A stretch of 64,000 bases of DNA, from contig CP136063.1 of assembly GCA_032622095.1 (NCBI GenBank), forward strand, positions 83,739,980-83,803,979, read 5' to 3'. The DNA comes from Siphonodentalium dalli. Lineage: Eukaryota; Mollusca; Scaphopoda; Gadilida; Siphonodentaliidae. Each line of letters starts with the position of its first letter. The first letter of the stretch is position 1. The position numbers were made by a program, and so were the translations under genes. Positions 36,822-50,423 of this stretch are shown one piece after another. The notes beneath the pieces were generated by a model. It saw only the letters and a program-made list of their open reading frames with translations. It ran no database searches and was not told the origin of the DNA.

Positions 36822-37328
36822 CAGTACCAATCAAAAGAAGTGGTATATTAAGCACGCTATTTTCGCACCCGAATATCGCAATAATATTGCAAGTGGAAAC
36901 GCTTATAAGCATGTCCCTTGTGATATTATTGCAATATTTTGCGCTTAATATCTCAATATTTTGCGCTTAATATTGCGCCATCTTGCACTCAAAATTGTGA
37001 CATTTAAATCAAATTATTGCTTCTTCTATATTGTTTATTGTATAAATAGAGACAATGTTTTAGATATGTATATAATTATAGTTGTAAATGCTATATGTAC
37101 ACTATATGTACACTATATGCACAGTATTTATCTAATATAAATATAACACTATCGGGTCTGTATGAAATTTAGCGCGCTTAGTATCGCAATATTTTGCGTT
37201 CAATGTTGCAATAATAAACGCGACATATTTTTTGTATTGTGGTATAATCACGCCTTTTTCTAAATTAAGCACGCTCAATATCGCAATAAAGGTGCGCCTA
37301 AAAATACCACTTCTTCTGACTGGTACTG
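36822..37328. mobile_element. Tc1/mariner-like miniature element
   Basis: Inverted ends CAGTACCAATCAAAAGAAGT (left) and CAGTACCAGTCAGAAGAAGT (reverse complement of the right end) continue into gGTAT. They are flanked by TA at 36820-36821 and 37329-37330. The interior repeats GCGCTTAATATYGCAATATT-like phrases on both strands and has no transposase. 507 bp. Confidence 0.85.
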
Positions 37329-37790
37329 TATTGTCATGATGTACGGATTCAACTGTTAAAACAAAAACTGTGTTTACAAGTGACTGGACAATTTCACGCC
37401 TTACATGTTACCAAAAAGTATACCATTAAGATATTTAACTTTTACATGTACATAAATTTGAGTTTTAACTGTGAAACATGTAGCTTTGTTCTTCTTATGG
37501 CTTAAAAGGGCATGCCGGTTCATGTTTTAGAATGGTCGAAATTAGTATTACTCATAACTGAATAGTGATGGGTTGGCTTATCAGCTATTCGTTTTTTATT
37601 TACAGCCATTTTTATACAGTATAGTTGCGGACACGTTACGCGTGCGCAGCCTTTTTCCGAATTAAATTCTACGAGGCAGATAACAAGCTTGATCCTCTGC
37701 AAACTGCAAAGTTTCATAAGTATTGTCTATCACTTTATGCATTGAGGATTTACATTTCATCAAAACTATGATCGTAAGATAAGAACTGAG
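37329..37790. other. No gene seen
   Basis: A 65-codon minus-strand frame (37520-37717) has no recognisable feature. Confidence 0.5.
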
Positions 37791-38390
37791 ATGCACCATG
37801 GTTAAATGTTACTATTGTCATGCTGACATCACCAAAAATATTGGACTTTTCTCTCAAATACTTGACATAAATATCGCAAAAATTAACTTTTCAGGGTTGG
37901 ACCATTTTTTCAAGTAAAATGCAACTATCTTTGGTATCAAAGGTGTTTATTGTTTTTGTCTAACTTAAATGTGTCACACTACGGTGTTTATAGACCAAAT
38001 TGCTCAAGATGACTTCCAAAATGGCAACCAAATTTGTAAATAAGTTATTTTTTTACATATATCCCGAACATTATTCTCTGCGTTATCCGAAAAGGAAGCA
38101 AATTTGACTCACTTGGTTATTATACGTGTTAGTTAATTAACTAACAATTTCGTTCTATTCTGTTTGTCCCAGTTCCGTATGGGGCATGCCAAATTCATTT
38201 TAAAGTTGCAGTATGGAATTTTGCGGAGAACCTCTTTTGTGATTCTGGCCGTATTATTGAAAGGATATGGCCTGAACTTTGAGATGAACCATGATATGTG
38301 GCTATTCTGGCCCATTGTGGTAAAAATTGATCAACTGGATACAGACTGGATGCCAAGATGGCAGCCAGTGGGTTACTGTATGCCGTGAAT
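37791..38390 (+). repeat. Left unique arm of outer foldback element
   Basis: This ~600-bp segment is the diverged reverse complement of 56790-57391 (shared gatgcaccatggtta, tgacatcaccaaaaatatt, ttatccgaaaagg, gttagttaattaactaac, ccatgatatgtggctattct). It carries a CAAGATGACTTCCAAAATGG motif near 38008. The outer limit is not sharp and no target duplication was resolved. Confidence 0.8.
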
Positions 38391-38947
38391 ATGTATACGG
38401 GGAGTTATTGTATGGTCATGAATGATGTGAATAGGTATATAAGGATTGACTATATGGTCATGAGTGGGGTGTCCACGATGAGATGTATAGGAATATAAGG
38501 AGTGGCTGTATGGTCATGTGTGAGGTGAATCGGTATACATGGGTAATGTGTATAGGTGAACATGGGATGACTATACGGTCATGATTGAAGTGTATATGCA
38601 TACCTGGAGTAAGCTGGATGGTCATTGTGGGTATATAGGGAGTGCCCTTTTGGTAACGGGTGGGACATATATTTATATATGTTGTGGATGTATTATCATC
38701 AATTGGTGGTGTATAGGGAGTAGATGTATGACCATGAATGGCGTGTATGAGTATACAGTGAGTTCCTGAATTGTCATGTGTGAGATGTATATGCAAGTAT
38801 GGAACTTATGGGTAGTCGTGTGTGCGGATATTGGTATATCCGGAAGGGCTCACCATTGGTGAGGTGTATATGTATACATGGATTGACTCTATGGTCATGG
38901 GTATGGCGAATAGGTATACGTGTAGTGGTTGTATGGTCCATGGTGAG
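38391..38947 (+). repeat. ~40-bp tandem repeats (left arm, block B)
   Basis: Degenerate units gtgaataggtatacatggag plus tgactatatggtcatga, opposite in orientation to block A (34385-35530). The block is cut by the LINE insertion after 38947 and resumes at 55096. The last seven bases, tggtgag, are the LINE target duplication. Confidence 0.88.
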
Positions 38948-40741
38948 ATTTAAAAAAGGCCCAACGTGACTTCCACAAAGACAGTTCTCAATATTTTAAA
39001 GTCGAACTCGCTAAGAAAAGTTAATTTTATAGAAAAACTTTGAGAAAAAATGTCGCTCTTTATAAAAACAATATTGCAAACCGACTTCGACAGGTTCAAA
39101 CTGATGATATTTCTGAATACTGGAAAATCTTAAACTCAAATGTAGAACGTACGCCAACACAAGTACCACTCGAGGAAATGTATGATTATCTCAAGAAAAC
39201 TCGTCTGAAAATAATCTACAAGATTGCGCAGACATTGAATTACCCATGATAGATTTGTATAACGATACATTAGATAAACCCATAACTGAGCATGAAATAA
39301 TTATTGCCGTCCGTGGCCTTAAAGGGAATAAAAGTAGTGGAATTGACAAAATAAAATACGAACATATCAAATCGACTATCGACGATATGTTACCAGTATA
39401 TGTACTTTTATTCAATATTATACTTGACAGTGGTATTATGCCAGAACAGTGGTTAACCGGCATCGTAGTACCTGTCTATAAAAAGAAAGGCGACTTATTA
39501 TGTCCAGAAAATTATCGTCCTATAACTATAATGAGTTGCCTTGGCAAGGTCTTCACCAAAATTATTAACTCTAGATTAACTGCGTACGCGGATGAAATAT
39601 GCTTACTCTACAGTAATCAAGCTGGATTTAGAAAAGGCTTTTCTACATCTGATAACATTGTTGCATTACATTTTTTGTGTTCAATAATGGAGCAATGCGA
39701 AATTAAATTCTTTTGTGCCTTCATTGATTTTAAACAGGCATTTGACACTGTATGGCATACTGGCCTATGGCAAAAATTGTTGACGTCTGGTATCAACGGA
39801 AGATGTTTCAGACTTATTAAAAACATGTACAGCAGTGTCAAATCCCTGGTTAGAATCAACGGCGACACATCAGATACTTACAGAACGTACTCTGGAGTGC
39901 TCCAGGGTGAAAATTTATCATCTTTTTATTTTCGATCTACCTCAATGATTTACAGAGTTTCTTTGAAACTAATAATGTCCCAGGCCTACACCGATTGCAA
40001 ACGATAATTACTGATGAACTTAAAACTTATGTAAAACTTTATTTAATGCTTTATGCTGATGATACTGTAATATTTGCAGAAAGTACAAATGATATGAAAA
40101 AATATTTGAGCATTTTTGACGACTATTGTTCATTTTGGAAATTAAATGTCAATACGTCGAAAACAAAGATTATGGTATTCGGAAAAGGGCGTACCCCAAG
40201 ACGTAAGTTATGCATTAATGGAACACATATTGAATATGTCACTCATTACAAATATCTTGGAATTATTTTTACTAAATTAAACACGTTTTCCAAAGCAAAA
40301 AATGACCTGATTACAAGAGCTACCCGATCTATATATGTATGGTCTTATCCATAAAATACGCCAATTGTCCTTGCCATTCGAATGTCAGTTAGACATGTTC
40401 AATAAAACTGTCAAACCTATCCTACTATATGGGACAGAAACATGGGGTTATGGATGTCTAGAATCCCTAGAAAAATTACAATTAAATGTTTTAAAATTTA
40501 TCCTAAATGTAAAAACAAGTCCAACATCGCTAATGGTATATGGCGAGACAGGAATGTTCCCATTAGATCTGGATGTAAAATGTCGAATGGTATCATACTG
40601 TGCACAATTAGTTAATTGTAATGATAGCAGAATGAGTAGGATGATGTACTCCCTTCTGTTAAAATGGTATAGAAATGGTGAATATAAGCATCCATGGCTA
40701 TCATATATCCATAAAATTATAATTGAATCGGGGCTACCGTC
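38948..40741 (+). pseudogene. LINE reverse transcriptase, 5' part (interrupted)
   Basis: A 5'-truncated non-LTR retrotransposon enters its ORF2 upstream of the polymerase domain. Frames 39040-39249, 39246-40007, 39995-40354 and 40335-40741 together encode it: KPITEHEIIIAVRGLKGNKS, YRPITIMSCLGKVF, CAFIDFKQAFDTVWH, GVLQGENLS, the catalytic LYADDTVIF (TATGCTGATGAT at 40052-40063), VTHYKYLGIIF, and a downstream ILLYGTETWGYG segment. Frameshifts lie near 39200, 39925 and 40337, so it is dead. The ORF is cut at 40741 by the giant palindrome and continues at 54345. Target duplication tggtgag: 38941-38947 and 55096-55102. The clade within the CR1/Jockey-like group is not resolved. Confidence 0.92.
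40736..40741. other. 6-bp target-site duplication, left copy
   Basis: accgtc lies immediately before the first base of the giant palindrome and is repeated at 54339-54344. Confidence 0.93.
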
Positions 40742-43739
40742 AGTAGTATTAAGAGAAGGTATTATCTCTGTAATATATAAGTGAGGGGGACAAGGAAAGT
40801 GTTCAACGTTACATTATCGACTAATTGCATTAGGGTGTGGTCATTTGGAATCCCCACCCCCACGGGATTTCATAAATACTACTTATCGAATGTTAAACGA
40901 TACAATACCGACTAATTTATATAGGTGTAGTCGTCGTCTGATAATCCCCACCCCCACGGGATTTCGTAAATAGTATTTAACGAATGTAAACGTTACAATA
41001 ACGACTAATTTATATAAGTGTATCAAAAATGAGCTGTTTTACAAGGCAGATCTTATAGTCATACTGAATAGTAACTACTTTAAAAGCACATCCAAGCTAC
41101 AATACGACCTATTTTATGTTAGGTAATGATGTATGTTTATTTCAGATGGTATAGTAAAGCAAACTATTTATAGGCAGATGATATAGTCAGGCTAACTAGT
41201 AACTATTTGAAGGATTAGTACGCACGATTGAATACATGTATTTATATGTAGGTTAGTTATGATAGGTTAGTAAAATAATAGTCCTAAATGAGATGAATTA
41301 TTCGCTAGTGAATAACCTCGTGCATGTAAAAAACCACAAGGCTAAAACACATGGAATATTTGTTAGTGTCGGAACTGTTTCTTCGTTATTGTAGATTTGT
41401 AGGTAACACTATTCGATCTCATAAAACTCGATATTACAGAGTCTCGTAGAAAACGAAATGTGGAACCCAACACTTTAGATCCTTTAATGAATATAAATGG
41501 TACATAAATCTTAGTATACAAACAGATATCAAAAAAACATAATCAAATCAATCTTTTTAAAGATATGGACACTCTGGTCTCCCCGTCGAAATATCTTCTG
41601 GCAAAAATGTATCAATATTTAAAGTCAGACTAATTATTTCTAGGTTGGTCTTAAAATACTACTTCTAGGCTATGCTCAAACAAGCTATTTCTAGGTTATT
41701 AAAAAATTTCATAACATATACTGAATAAATCTACAAATATTAATTCGAATATAAAGAACAGAGTTAGATCCCCTGTGAATTGTAACAGTATCCAAATTAA
41801 TCATCATTTAAAGTCAGACTAATTATTTCTAGGTTGGTCTTAAAATACTTCTTCTAGGTTATACTCAGGCAAACTATTTCTAGGTTAGTCAAAAATATCA
41901 GAGTTGTAAACTAAATCTACAAATATTAATTGGAATATAAAGAAAAGAGTTAACTCCCCTGTGAATTGAATAATCTGTTTTATTAAGTTCAATATAGATG
42001 TTAAGCGATTGATATATGTTAATGAATGATACAATGATATATTCGTTAGCGAATAAACCTATGCATGTAAAAACCACAAGTCTAAACACATTGAACTTTT
42101 GTAGACTAATAGGCAACACATTTCAAAAACACCATTCCATAGTGATAGAAATCGAAATGTATAACCATTATCGGTTCCTTTAAACATTATGAATGATGGA
42201 AATATATTCAAATCAATCAACTTATGTTGGAATATATAAAAATATGTGTATCAAGCATGTTAAATTGTGAATAATTAGTTATTTATATCACACCAACGTT
42301 AATTCATAATCTATAGTATTTTAGGAAAGAAAACTGGAACAAATAGTAACTATTTTCGGTTTATATCAAGACAACGTATTTCAATTCCAACACAAATTCA
42401 ATATTTCAGAAAAATAAAAAAAAATCTATCTTTTAATGAAATATGTAAAAGCACGATAAAGCAATTAAAACACAATTTAAGTTACATTTTCGTCAACAAA
42501 ATTGAAGTTATATGTTATAATGCGTCAAAAAAATATGAGAATCCTTAATCAAATATCTCAATTGAAAGCCGAAAAAAAACAAAACAATTTAAATGTTAAC
42601 TTTATCTGTTTCGCTCGCAAGCATCAAAAGTCCCTTTTTATTACCACAATAATTGTAAAAGACAATAAATGTTTTGTCTTTAATAAAAAAATGTAAAAAT
42701 ATTATAATCTTAGGAAAACACTAATGTTTTCGTCAACAAAATTCAAGCACAAACTTTATATGTCAATAAAATAATATGAAAATTTAATAAAACTTTAATC
42801 AATTTAGTGCTAAATTGTTGAAAAAATGTTGACTGTTGACGCAATCAACTGATATTCCAAATGTTTTTACTCTGCCTCAATTTTACCTATGCGAATGTAT
42901 CTGTTTATATAAGGAAAATTCATTCTGTCTTTAATCCCAACAAATGATGTCATTCGAGCCATCTTTCTTTAAGTCGAATAATCTACCAACATATAGCACT
43001 AAACATGATGAGGTCTTCGTCGAGAATTCATGTCCACCTCTGTTTTGCATAGTAAAAGCTACTTACCCATTAAACAACAGATAATCCATCGAAGTATAGT
43101 TCTATCTCTCAATTTTACCTATGCGAATCGTCTGTTTATATAAAAAAAACATTCATTCTATCTTTAGGTCATGATGTCATTATACCATAATCTACGACCA
43201 TTCGCCGAGAATTCATGTCGAGCTCTGTTTATATACAGTAACACATTAATTTACTCAAGCTATCTATACTCCCAAACAAATCAGTCGAGCTATCTTGTTA
43301 AATGTTCTCGTATGCCTATCATAATGTACCCTCCCATTTTATCCGACGACATGGATAATATAATTCATGTCGACATATATCTGTACAAGGCGACTAATTT
43401 ATTCAACTAGGCTACCTAGCTTGGCTCATATTTCAAAGAACGCATTCGTTAACGACCCATCCTTACAAACCCAGTAATATAAATTACACCTGTCAAGTCG
43501 CTTATTTGAAGATCAACTTACCTTACGATAAACATTCCAAACATTCCAATTATAATATATAAGCCAGGTAAATGGCCTATAAAGTCACGGATTTAAATCG
43601 CCAGGTGAGTTTAGTTAAATTATGTTTTCAGATAACTTTAAATTAATTCATATCTTATTCAAGCTATGTTCTGTATAATTTAAAACGATAAATTAGAATC
43701 AAGTTTGTATATTTATCGGAGCAAAACATATTGAGGAAG

Positions 43740-44440
43740 TTTGAAGCAGTTGTCTTAAAGTGACACTAAGATTTATTTTCTTATTTGCACACAGTATACT
43801 TTGTTTAAACCAGATGTCTTAAAATGGCACTAAGATTTATTTTATTATTTTATCCATCTATTTATAAACAAGATGTCTTAAAAGGGCACTAAGATTTCAT
43901 TTTATAATTTCAATACCAAAAGTGTTTGAATATCACAGAACAAAAATTTGTAATAATTTTACCCCAAAATTGTTAATAAATAGGTCTTATTCATATCATA
44001 ATTCTTAAAAGGACGCTAATAATTTAACTTAAATATGGTTGAACATTTATCGATAAAGAGCGTGTATTATCTGCTTGTATGCAACTCTTTCAATCCCTAG
44101 TAATATTCGGATACAGTATACTTTGTTCATCCCATATGTCTTAGAATGGCACTAAGATCTATTTTATTATTTTATCCATCTATTTATAAACAAGATGTCT
44201 TAAAAGGGCACTAAGATTTCATTTTATAATTTCAATACCAAAAGTGTTTCAATATCACAAAACAAAAATTGTAATAATTTTACCTCAGAATTGTTAATAA
44301 ATAGGTCTTCTTCACATCATAATTCTTAAAAGGGCGCTAATAATTTAACTTAAATATGGTTGAAAATTTATCGTTAAAGAGCGTGTATTATCTGTTTGTA
44401 TGCAACTCTTAATTATCAAAAACGGATACTGTTACACTAT
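43740..44440 (+). repeat. ~325-bp duplication inside left arm
   Basis: Two successive copies share gatgtcttaaaa(t/g)ggca, taatttcaataccaaaagtg, aataggtctt, and gagcgtgtattatctg(c/t)t. A shorter box (gtctta-a-n-ggcactaagat) repeats within each. The mirror copy is at ~50850-51550. Confidence 0.85.
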
Positions 44441-44765
44441 TACACACAAATTTTTAGATAGTATATTACAGTATCCAAATTAACATTGTTACAATTCAGA
44501 TTCTACGGAAAGTTATCTTTAAACATGCAAATAAAAACAATAATCATAGTTTTACAATTGTTTTTTTTATGTAAAATTTTATTTGTCTACACGTTGTGGC
44601 TAAGCATATCATAACAGTATATTTACATTTATCTAGCAAATGCGCTCTAATTTCTACAAATTAACATTCCAATTCATAAATTGTTTTTTTTTGGAAAAAA
44701 AAATACTGTAACAGTTTTGTTTACATACCAACTCGTATAGTTTAATAAATAAAGATAACACTTAC

Positions 44766-44866
44766 CTGATTACGGCAAATAATTCTCCCTTAATCATAAT
44801 GGCAACACGATTTGGAAAAACAAATGCTGATGAATCCGTACGCAATTTAGCATCAGATGTAAACAT
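44766..44866 (-). CDS. Exon-like ORF in left arm of palindrome
   Basis: A locally GC-richer island in the arm opens at ATG 44864-44866 (minus strand) and encodes 33 residues plus two bases (MFTSDAKLRTD...GELFAVI). It ends exactly at AG|GTAAGTG, a perfect splice donor. An exact-layout copy lies in the right arm at 50424-50524. No domain is recognised and no downstream exon was found. It may be the first coding exon of the element's own gene or a captured host exon; it may also be chance. Confidence 0.3.
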
Positions 44867-45514
44867 GCTCGGACAGAAACAATTCCCGGTCGTTCGTTTT
44901 TAAACTTACAATTGATGCAGGGTGAAGTGTCAAGCGTTAAGTTTCAACAAGCAGTGAATGGCCATTATATATCTGATTAATTTACCTTTGTATACAGCAT
45001 AACGCCCGTGTTGGCATCTGCACGCATGCTTAAAACTCATTAGTCATTGAAATTTGAAAATTTAGAATAATTATTTATCGCGCATTCATCGTACAGAATT
45101 ATACGATGAAAGCAAATATAAACTGCGTATGTGCACACGACTAATATGTACTTTCGATGCTATGCCTATAAATAGTATGCAATTATCTCGCAGAATCAAT
45201 CAAACAATAATATTAAGCTAATTCTGTTAGTTACACCATTGCATCTGAAATTGCTCGATGTCGTTAGACTATAGGTTAATGTGTGTTTTATATGCATGTT
45301 CCCGTTCATTATCTGCAAATTTTTAAATCGTCACGGAAATCTACCTACTAACATATTTGAACGCACATTATAATTTGGATAGTTAAATCATACATCTTAT
45401 CACTGGAAAAATATGAATATATGCTCTAAATCTGTTGGCAGGGCTATTTCAATATACAACATCATATGTATTCAATGTTTCTAATATATAAATTATACCC
45501 CAAATTATCATACA

Positions 45515-46640
45515 AAAAATATGTTTTCAAGATGGCTTCCAATATGGCTATTCAGAAATGTGAGCTTCAAAATATATCCTGATAAAATGTACACATTTAC
45601 TGTGATCATATATCGTACAACTGGATGTATTAACGTTTATAGCGTAATACCTATGCTATCTCCATTACAAAAGATGGATGCCGAAATGGCCATCGTTTAC
45701 TTCAAGATACAGGGCTTAAAAATGTATTGCATTTTTACAAAGGCTCATATGCATCATTTAGGTTTGTAGTTTGTATAGTATATGGTAAATTATCATACAA
45801 TTTGTCATCACAAAAAAAAAACAATATATATTTTCAAGATGGCGTCCAATATGGCTATTCAGAAATGTCAGCTTCAAAATATATCTTGATAAAATGTACA
45901 CATTTGCTGTGATCATATATCGTACAACTGGATGTATTAACGTTTATAGCGTAATACCTATGCTATCTCCATTACAAAAGATGGCTGCCGAAATGGCCAT
46001 CGTTTACTTCAAGATACAGGGCTTAAAAATGTATTGCATTTTTACAAAGGCTCATATGCATCATTTAGGTTTGTAGTTTGTATAGTATATGCTAAATTAT
46101 CATACAATTTGTCATAAAAAAAAAACAATATATATTTTCAAGATGGCGTCCAATATGGCTATTCAGAAATGTCAGCTTCAAAATATATCTTGATAAAATG
46201 TACACATTTGCTGTGATCATATATCGTACAACTGGATGTATTAGCGTTTATAGCGTAATACCTATGCTATCTCCATTACAAAAGATGGCTGCCGAAATGG
46301 CCATCGTTTACTTCAAGATACAGGGCTTAAAAATGTATTGCATTTTTACAAAGGCTCATATGCATCATTTAGGTTTGTAGTTTGTATAGTATATGCCAAA
46401 TTATCATACAATTTGTCATCACAAAAAAAAACAATATATATTTTCAAGATGGCGTCCAATATGGCTATTCAGAAATGTCAGCTTCAAAATATATCTTGAT
46501 AAAATGTACACATTTGCTGTGATCATATATCGTACAACTGGATGTATTAGCGTTTATAGCGTAATACCTATGCTATCTCCATTACAAAAGATGGCTTCCA
46601 AAATGGCCACCTTTACTCTAAAATACAGAGCTTAAAATTA
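45515..46640 (+). repeat. ~305-bp tandem repeats in left arm, four copies
   Basis: Units start near 45531, 45838, 46142 and 46448 (spacing 304-307 bp). Each has two boxes ~142 bp apart: CAAGATGGCGTCCAATATGG and AAAGATGGCTGCCGAAATGG. Open frames of 60-97 codons across them (MYTFAVIIYRTTG...) are repeated artefacts without domain features. Confidence 0.95.
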
Positions 46641-47644
46641 CATGCATAATTTAGAAAGTTGATTTTGATTAGTCATACTACTTATTTCTTCAAAAGAGTT
46701 AATATTTCCTTATTCTTATCACAGTTTTAAAAACAATCAACAAAAATCTTCATTGTGTATCATATAATGAGTTCTTGGTAGGCTATCTCATTGTACAACA
46801 TATACGTATTTATATTTGTTTGTAATATCCAATGGAGTATTTCGTAAATAAAGTTGTCAAATGCTATAATATAATATAAACTCTCAATATCAAAGTATTA
46901 AACAAACGAAAAAATAGTCACAGAGCCGTCCCATGGGGTAAAATTCCCTCTAATACATATCTCATACACAATATTACTTTGTTTTAAACCGAGTTGTGTG
47001 GAACATCGACATTTTAATATCATTTTAATCAACCGTTCTAGAACAAATTACTTACACAATCTTTTCTTAAAAGCTGTTAAAAAAAATTGTCTACCTAATT
47101 CACAATAATTTTTTTGCTAGGTTCGTAGTATTATCATATGGAGCGTAGGTTCGAAAACGAAATTAGTAAGAATGCTTTTTTTTGGTAGTGGGAATGTGTC
47201 AGGGGTAAATTCTGCTATAATTCACTTAATGCTATGTTTTCAAGATGACGTCCAATATGGCAACTGAGAACTGTGAGCTTCAAAATATATCTGATAAATT
47301 GTATGCCTTAGTTAATATGATCACATAATTATGCGCTTGGCTGTCTTCGCGTTGATAACGTATTAGCAACGCTGACGCCATTATAAAATGGCAAACATTT
47401 ACTTCAAAATATACAGCTTCAGAGAAATGTTCGGTATTTTACAAAATAAGACCGAGTGATATTTTGTCTTTCTTCTCGAAATGTATGAACAAAACAAGAG
47501 ATGATATACATTACAAACAACTGAAATGTAGTCAGTTGACGACCACTATACACAAAAATAAATTTGATTACTGCCAACACAGTGTCAGAATTGAAAAATA
47601 AATAGTAAATGTGTATCATAAACACTATAATATCGCATTGAATA

Positions 47645-47647
47645 TAA
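47645..47647. other. Centre of the giant palindrome
   Basis: The arms meet as cgcattgaata-taa-tattcaatgcg. Only three unpaired bases separate nearly 7 kb of inverted repeat on each side. Confidence 0.95.
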
Positions 47648-48649
47648 TATTCAATGCGATATTATAGTGTTTATGATACACATTTACTATTTATTTTTCA
47701 ATTCTGACACTGTGTTGGCAGTAATCAAATTTATTTTTGTGTATAGTGGTCGTCAACTGACTACATTTCAGTTGTTTGTAATGTATATCATCTCTTGTTT
47801 TGTTCATACATTTCGAGAAGAAAGACAAAATATCACTCGGTCTTATTTTGTAAAATACCGAACATTTCTCTGAAGCTGTATATTTTGAAGTAAATGTTTG
47901 CCATTTTATAATGGCGTCAGCGTTGCTAATACGTTATCAACGCGAAGACAGCCAAGCGCATAATTATGTGATCATATTAACTAAGGCATACAATTTATCA
48001 GATATATTTTGAAGCTCACAGTTCTCAGTTGCCATATTGGACGTCATCTTGAAAACATAGCATTAAGTGAATTATAGCAGAATTTACCCCTGACACATTC
48101 CCACTACCAAAAAAAAGCATTCTTACTAATTTCGTTTTCGAACCTACGCTCCATATGATAATACTACGAACCTAGCAAAAAAATTATTGTGAATTAGGTA
48201 GACAATTTTTTTTAACAGCTTTTAAGAAAAGATTGTGTAAATAATTTGTTCTAGAACGGTTGATTAAAATGATATTAAAATGTCGATGTTCCACACAACT
48301 CGGTTTAAAACAAAGTAATATTGTGTATGAGATATGTATTAGAGGGAATTTTACCCCATGGGACGGCTCTGTGACTATTTTTTCGTTTGTTTAATACTTT
48401 GATATTGAGAGTTTATATTATATTATAGCATTTGACAACTTTATTTACGAAATACTCCATTGGATATTACAAACAAATATAAATACGTATATGTTGTACA
48501 ATGAGATAGCCTACCAAGAACTCATTATATGATACACAATGAAGATTTTTGTTGATTGTTTTTAAAACTGTGATAAGAATAAGGAAATATTAACTCTTTT
48601 GAAGAAATAAGTAGTATGACTAATCAAAATCAACTTTCTAAATTATGCA

Positions 48650-49775
48650 TGTAATTTTAAGCTCTGTATTTTAGAGTAAAGGTGGCCATTTTGGAAGCCA
48701 TCTTTTGTAATGGAGATAGCATAGGTATTACGCTATAAACGCTAATACATCCAGTTGTACGATATATGATCACAGCAAATGTGTACATTTTATCAAGATA
48801 TATTTTGAAGCTGACATTTCTGAATAGCCATATTGGACGCCATCTTGAAAATATATATTGTTTTTTTTTGTGATGACAAATTGTATGATAATTTGGCATA
48901 TACTATACAAACTACAAACCTAAATGATGCATATGAGCCTTTGTAAAAATGCAATACATTTTTAAGCCCTGTATCTTGAAGTAAACGATGGCCATTTCGG
49001 CAGCCATCTTTTGTAATGGAGATAGCATAGGTATTACGCTATAAACGCTAATACATCCAGTTGTACGATATATGATCACAGCAAATGTGTACATTTTATC
49101 AAGATATATTTTGAAGCTGACATTTCTGAATAGCCATATTGGACGCCATCTTGAAAATATATATATTTTTTTTTTATGACAAATTGTATGATAATTTAGC
49201 ATATACTATACAAACTACAAACCTAAATGATGCATATGAGCCTTTGTAAAAATGCAATACATTTTTAAGCCCTGTATCTTGAAGTAAACGATGGCCATTT
49301 CGGCAGCCATCTTTTGTAATGGAGATAGCATATGTATTACGCTATAAACGTTAATACATCCAGTTGTACGATATATGATCACAGCAAATGTGTACATTTT
49401 ATCAAGATATATTTTGAAGCTGACATTTCTGAATAGCCATATTGGACGCCATCTTGAAAATATATATTGTTTTTTTTTGTGATGACAAATTGTATGATAA
49501 TTTAGCATATACTATACAAACTACAAACCTAAATGATGCATATGAGCCTTTGTAAAAATGCAATACATTTTTAAGCCCTGTATCTTGAAGTAAACGATGG
49601 CCATTTCGGCATCCATCTTTTGTAATGGAGATAGCATAGGTATTACGCTATAAACGTTAATACATCCAGTTGTACGATATATGATCACAGTAAATGTGTA
49701 CATTTTATCAGGATATATTTTGAAGCTCACATTTCTGAATAGCCATATTGGAAGCCATCTTGAAAACATATTTTT
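48650..49775 (-). repeat. ~305-bp tandem repeats in right arm, four copies
   Basis: Mirror image of 45515-46640, with only a few differences (for example one Pro/His codon change and A-run length changes). Confidence 0.95.
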
Positions 49776-50423
49776 TGTATGATAATTTGGGGTATAATTT
49801 ATATATTAGAAACATTGAATACATATGATGTTGTATATTGAAATAGCCCTGCCAACAGATTTAGAGCATATATTCATATTTTTCCAGTGATAAGATGTAT
49901 GATTTAACTATCCAAATTATAATGTGCGTTCAAATATGTTAGTAGGTAGATTTCCGTGACGATTTAAAAATTTGCAGATAATGAACGGGAACATGCATAT
50001 AAAACACACATTAACCTATAGTCTAACGACATCGAGCAATTTCAGATGCAATGGTGTAACTAACAGAATTAGCTTAATATTATTGTTTGATTGATTCTGC
50101 GAGATAATTGCATACTATTTATAGGCATAGCATCGAAAGTACATATTAGTCGTGTGCACATACGCAGTTTATATTTGCTTTCATCGTATAATTCTGTACG
50201 ATGAATGCGCGATAAATAATTATTCTAAATTTTCAAATTTCAATGACTAATGAGTTTTAAGCGTGCGTGCAGATGCCAACACGGGCGTTATGCTGTATAC
50301 AAAGGTAAATTAATCAGATATATAATGGCCATTCACTGCTTGTTGAAACTTAACGCTTGACACTTCACCCTGCATCAATTGTAAGTTTAAAAACGAACGA
50401 CCGGGAATTGTTTCTGTCCGAGC

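Larger units (their letters stand above)
40742..47644 (+). repeat. Left arm of giant palindrome
   Basis: 6903 bp. It contains 210 bp (42751-42960) absent from the right arm; otherwise the arms differ by isolated substitutions and A-run length changes. Recurrent phrases include gatgtcttaaaatggcacta (43753-44220), atttctaggtt (41640-41890) and CAAGATGGCGTCCAATATGG (45.5-47.3 kb). Confidence 0.96.

Noticed and set aside
38133-38388. ORFs on both strands in the left arm of the outer foldback
   Set aside because: The homologous inverted arm (56790-57391) does not keep the frames open, so they are not under coding constraint.
45521-49769. Repeated 60-97-codon ORFs (MYTFAVIIYRTTG...) in the palindrome arms
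   Set aside because: They coincide exactly with the ~305-bp tandem unit and its mirror copy, with no domain and only repeat-level conservation.
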